Positions 60,980-64,000 of a stretch of DNA of 64,000 nucleotides are shown piece by piece. Each line of letters starts with the position of its first letter. Within the stretch, counting starts at the first letter, position 1. The stretch is from assembly GCF_018343695.1 (NCBI RefSeq), contig NZ_JAGYPJ010000001.1, forward strand, positions 2,405,992 to 2,469,991, given 5' to 3'. Made by a program: the position numbers and the translations under genes. The DNA is from Lederbergia citrisecunda (GTDB taxonomy: Bacteria; Bacillota; Bacilli; Bacillales; Bacillaceae_C). The notes beneath the pieces were generated by a model. It was not told the origin of the DNA. It saw only the letters and a list, made by a program, of their open reading frames with translations, and ran no database searches.

Positions 60980-63858
60980 TAATCTTCACCTAACTTTATG
61001 GCTTGATGAATTTTTATTTTTCTCAAGAAGCCAATTAATATGGCGGATCCTAAAATTAGCATAGCCGCGGCAAATATATAGATCTTCGCCTCATCGCTCG
61101 CCTCAGAAATGACAGTAAATGGAGGCATTAAGTCCCTAACATTCATCGAAAGCTTGAATAATGGAACATACAATTGACTTGTCACTCCACCCACAATAAT
61201 TCCGAGTATACATGCGACGCCAGATGTCAAGAGTTGTTCAGATACTAAAATCCCAATTAATTTTGGCATAGGTATCCCCATCGCCCTGTAAATACCGTAT
61301 TGTAGGGTTCTTGATTTAATTGTCAGCACCCAATATAAAAGGAAGCCGATGAACGAAATCAATAACGAAATCAGGAAACCTAATGTCATTGTACCATTTA
61401 ATCCCAATAATAATGCTCCATTTTTCAAATCTGTAATTTGAGGGTTTACATCATTCATAACCATAACTGGAATTTTGGCGTCCTTGACTTCTTGATAAAA
61501 CTCAGCACGAGACGTATCTGGTTTCATTTTCAGCCAAACTTCATATGGTTCAAGTCCCAGCATATTCTGGACGTATGGCAGATTAGCTACAATAAGTGCT
61601 CCCTCAGATTTATTTTCCAATGATTTCTCCAAAGGATTAAACGACGGCCAATAATCAATTATTCCATATACTACAAATTCACCGTAGTCGGAACCAGCCC
61701 ATTGCATCGAAATATAGTCACCTTGTTTAAGATCTAGGGCTTCTGCTGCTTTTGTTGACACAAGGACAGCACTCGGCTCTTTTGCGATAAGGTTTAAATA
61801 CTGGTACCAATGGTGCGGCAATAAAGAAGACTTAAACCATGCTGTTTCCCCAAATGCCTTTGGTTCGATCGCCATCAAAGTTGGATAGTGGATGCTTTTC
61901 CCGCTAGGAGTCGTAACGGAAACAGAGTCCTTTTTAAAAACTTTAGCCGCTTTCTCTACTTGTTTTAAACTTTGAATAGGATCAAACGGTGGTTCCGTAT
62001 AAACAATAGGTTCGAATTCTGGCACACTAGCAGCATCTGATTCTCCGCCACCTCCATCCTGCCCACTTGGACTTTGCGGTGTATAGCTACCACTTGCCGG
62101 ACGGCTGCTTTCCCATCTTAACAACATGCGGATTTCTGATCCATTTTTGTAGAGCAGCTGTTCTTCTAAGTTTGTGTTAATTGTCCGGGCTGCACTTGCA
62201 CTAAACACACCCATTCCAATCGTCATGACTAAAAACAACATGAGAAACTGATATTGTTTTGTAGACCTACTCACTTGTAGAAATGTACTGTACAACGATA
62301 CAGGCCAAAACTTTTCTCCAATTTTATAAATCAGCTTCAATATTAATGGATAAATTCTTAAAGCCACTAATCCTAATCCAATGATGAAAAGAGCTGGCAT
62401 AAAAAATAGCTCAGGGTCAATCATGATATCAGAACTCTCAACATCAAGGGACTGTAAAAATTTCTGGCTGCGATTAAAAGCAACGAGTCCATAAATGGCA
62501 ACTCCAAGAACTGCAAATTCACCAATGAGGGAATACCAAGGTACCTTACCAATATCCCTCGCCATTTGCTGTTTATGACTGACAATGCTTTGGCCAGATG
62601 CTCTGTAAACAGGAATCATAATCATGATAATAGAAGCCAGTACAGCAAGCAGTGCATAAATATATGATTTTAAGGAGAGTTTGACAGGCAATGACGACCT
62701 CTGGATAAACTCTAGGAAACCATTTGATGCACCTAGTAATTTACAAAGCTGCAACCCAATAATTGGGCCAATTAACAGTGCAAGTACACCTAAAATAGCA
62801 ATTTCAATAAAATAGATTCCTAGAATTTGAAATCGACTTGCGCCCCTACTAGTAAAAACTGCAATTTCATTTAATTGTCGTTCAATGATCAAGCGAGAAA
62901 TCATATATAAATAAATGGCAAGCATAATGAGAACGGGTACATTCAACGACCAAAGCATAGTAGTCATTTGCTTTCCTTTATCTTCATATGATTTTAGAAT
63001 ATTTTTGATCGGGAAATTAAATAAAATAGTTGCTTTTTTCACCTTTGTGACTTCTGATTTCAGCTTTGATTCCAAGCGTAGTAATGTTGGAAAATGAGTA
63101 TCTTCTATTTTATGATAATCAAATGCGGTACTAAATCTACCAATTCCTAATATTTCTTCATGTTTCGGTATTAATTCATCCCTAAACCACTTTTCGTTAA
63201 CGATAAAATCATCGTTAAAGGAGCGTGGAACAAGGGACCAATATGGATTATCGAGCGATTTGGGTTGGAAAGTTCCTACTGGTCTTATGACAAACTGATG
63301 CTCTTTTTCACTACCAACAATAAAATTAGTTCCAAGCACCATGCTTCTTTTAACTAAAGCTGTTTCTGATACAAGGACCTCAACCACTCCGTCAACAGCT
63401 TTTTCACTTGGAAACTCCCCATCTGTAATCGTAATATGATCTTCAATCCCTGTAATCATAAGTAATTTAGCAGCGTTTTGTGAACTTCCGCGCCGTTCTT
63501 CTTCTTCATACATCGTTCTAAGCGGAGTAGTTGCTATTATATTCGCATCCGCTATCACAGGTATTCCTGCACTTTCTACGATACTTTTATTAATATCTTC
63601 AACTTTAAGGAGTGATTCTGCAGGATTTTTAACAATTGATTGTGCAAATGTATCGGAAAAAGAAAATTCACCTGGATATTGATTTTTTTTCACTTGATGG
63701 TCTTCTAATTCTCGAATCAATAATTTTTGTAAAACACTGGAAGTATAAGTTGGGATACTGGAAACAAGTGAAACGGTTATGATTAAACCGAGGAATAAGC
63801 TTCCGGTCAGCCAACGATTGTTCAGCATTTTACGAAAAATTAACTTTATAATAGCCAC
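60979..63858 (-). CDS. FtsX-like ABC transporter permease
   Basis: The 959-residue protein has an N-terminal helix, a large outer domain, three to four central helices, a second outer domain and four C-terminal helices, the pattern of two FtsX units. Its outer part near residue 590-620 has a Ser/Gly/Pro-rich linker. The start is GTG 63858 with GGAGGG 8 nt upstream. It lies between an adaptor gene (upstream, cut off) and the ATPase gene, as in MacAB-like exporters. Confidence 0.9.
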   Translation of the reverse strand: MAIIKLIFRKMLNNRWLTGSLFLGLIITVSLVSSIPTYTSSVLQKLLIRELEDHQVKKNQYPGEFSFSDTFAQSIVKNPAESLLKVEDINKSIVESAGIPVIADANIIATTPLRTMYEEEERRGSSQNAAKLLMITGIEDHITITDGEFPSEKAVDGVVEVLVSETALVKRSMVLGTNFIVGSEKEHQFVIRPVGTFQPKSLDNPYWSLVPRSFNDDFIVNEKWFRDELIPKHEEILGIGRFSTAFDYHKIEDTHFPTLLRLESKLKSEVTKVKKATILFNFPIKNILKSYEDKGKQMTTMLWSLNVPVLIMLAIYLYMISRLIIERQLNEIAVFTSRGASRFQILGIYFIEIAILGVLALLIGPIIGLQLCKLLGASNGFLEFIQRSSLPVKLSLKSYIYALLAVLASIIMIMIPVYRASGQSIVSHKQQMARDIGKVPWYSLIGEFAVLGVAIYGLVAFNRSQKFLQSLDVESSDIMIDPELFFMPALFIIGLGLVALRIYPLILKLIYKIGEKFWPVSLYSTFLQVSRSTKQYQFLMLFLVMTIGMGVFSASAARTINTNLEEQLLYKNGSEIRMLLRWESSRPASGSYTPQSPSGQDGGGGESDAASVPEFEPIVYTEPPFDPIQSLKQVEKAAKVFKKDSVSVTTPSGKSIHYPTLMAIEPKAFGETAWFKSSLLPHHWYQYLNLIAKEPSAVLVSTKAAEALDLKQGDYISMQWAGSDYGEFVVYGIIDYWPSFNPLEKSLENKSEGALIVANLPYVQNMLGLEPYEVWLKMKPDTSRAEFYQEVKDAKIPVMVMNDVNPQITDLKNGALLLGLNGTMTLGFLISLLISFIGFLLYWVLTIKSRTLQYGIYRAMGIPMPKLIGILVSEQLLTSGVACILGIIVGGVTSQLYVPLFKLSMNVRDLMPPFTVISEASDEAKIYIFAAAMLILGSAILIGFLRKIKIHQAIKLGED

Positions 63859-63871
63859 GGGCTTATCCCTC

Positions 63872-64000
63872 CTACTTTAAGATGATGACGTCCCCTTCAT
63901 TGAGTCCTTTCAACACTTCCACTTCTGTAGAGGAAATAATTCCGACTTCAATATCGACTTCACGTTTTGTATTATCAACCATGACTTGAACATAGTTTCT
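63872..64000 (-). CDS. Periplasmic-adaptor (HlyD/MacA-like) protein, 3' end only
   Basis: Forty-two C-terminal codons are visible: VDNTKREVDIEVGIISST and EVLKGLNEGDVIILK, the final beta domain seen in HlyD/MacA adaptors, then TAG at 63872. It is upstream of the permease, 13 bp away, and likely the first or middle gene of the exporter operon. The rest is outside the window. Confidence 0.8.
   Translation of the reverse strand, partial: RNYVQVMVDNTKREVDIEVGIISSTEVEVLKGLNEGDVIILK

Overview
The window is a low-GC Firmicute chromosome segment, most likely from a Bacillaceae member related to Bacillus. Three things point there. The order comFA-comFC-yvyF-flgM ... flgN-flgK-flgL-yviE-fliW-csrA-hag-flaG-fliD, next to degV, degU, degS and a YigZ/YvyE gene, is the Bacillus arrangement. 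Ribosome binding sites are strong (AGGAGG-like), with frequent GTG and TTG starts. Sigma-D boxes (TAAA-N15-GCCGATAT type) stand before the flagellar units.

Layout. 1-2.3 kb: fliD (cut by the window edge), flaG and a membrane protein of unknown role. 2.5-12.5 kb: accessory and stress genes, namely a Gly/Phe repeat protein, a 39-residue protein behind a sigma-B-like promoter, a GAF/degenerate-GGDEF/EAL phosphodiesterase, DoxX, an oxidoreductase pair, a secreted protein, a class I c-di-GMP riboswitch in front of a CheX-like gene, a truncated haemoglobin with an Fnr-type site, and a D-lyxose isomerase. 12.5-28.1 kb: the late flagellar/competence region. Two tandem flagellin genes are each interrupted near the 3' end by a group I intron of about 362 nt; naive reading makes both look truncated. 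A block not found here in B. subtilis (FliK-like YlqG, FlhB-tail-like YlqH, a FliS, a third intron-free flagellin, then YaaR) lies between flgM and flgN. 28.2-33 kb: degV, a REP-associated transposase with a 15-bp array, degU-degS, yvyE. 33-46.3 kb: fructan/sucrose uptake and hydrolysis (ABC transporter, GH32, ROK fructokinase), Leloir genes galT-galE-galK with a divergent ROK regulator, and a LysM-M14 peptidase. 46.8-52.5 kb: manA, a phosphatase, VanZ, an acetamidase/permease pair and an MFS transporter. 52.8-59.8 kb: a beta-mannan locus (GH2 mannosidase, SGNH esterase, GH113, LacI regulator, AGE epimerase) with a matching operator at two promoters. 59.8-64 kb: a MacAB-like exporter, its adaptor cut by the edge.

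How it fits together. The flagellar part appears controlled by sigma-D, by FliW-CsrA acting on hairpins in both hag leaders, by intron splicing in the flagellin mRNAs, and perhaps by c-di-GMP (riboswitch plus EAL enzyme). The sugar loci are self-contained import, hydrolysis and phosphorylation routes. Intergenic DNA is rich in repeats: three arrays with a 21-bp period but unrelated units, a roughly 50-bp array, the REP/15-bp array and a dispersed element ending in a GGAGCTAGACA-like motif.
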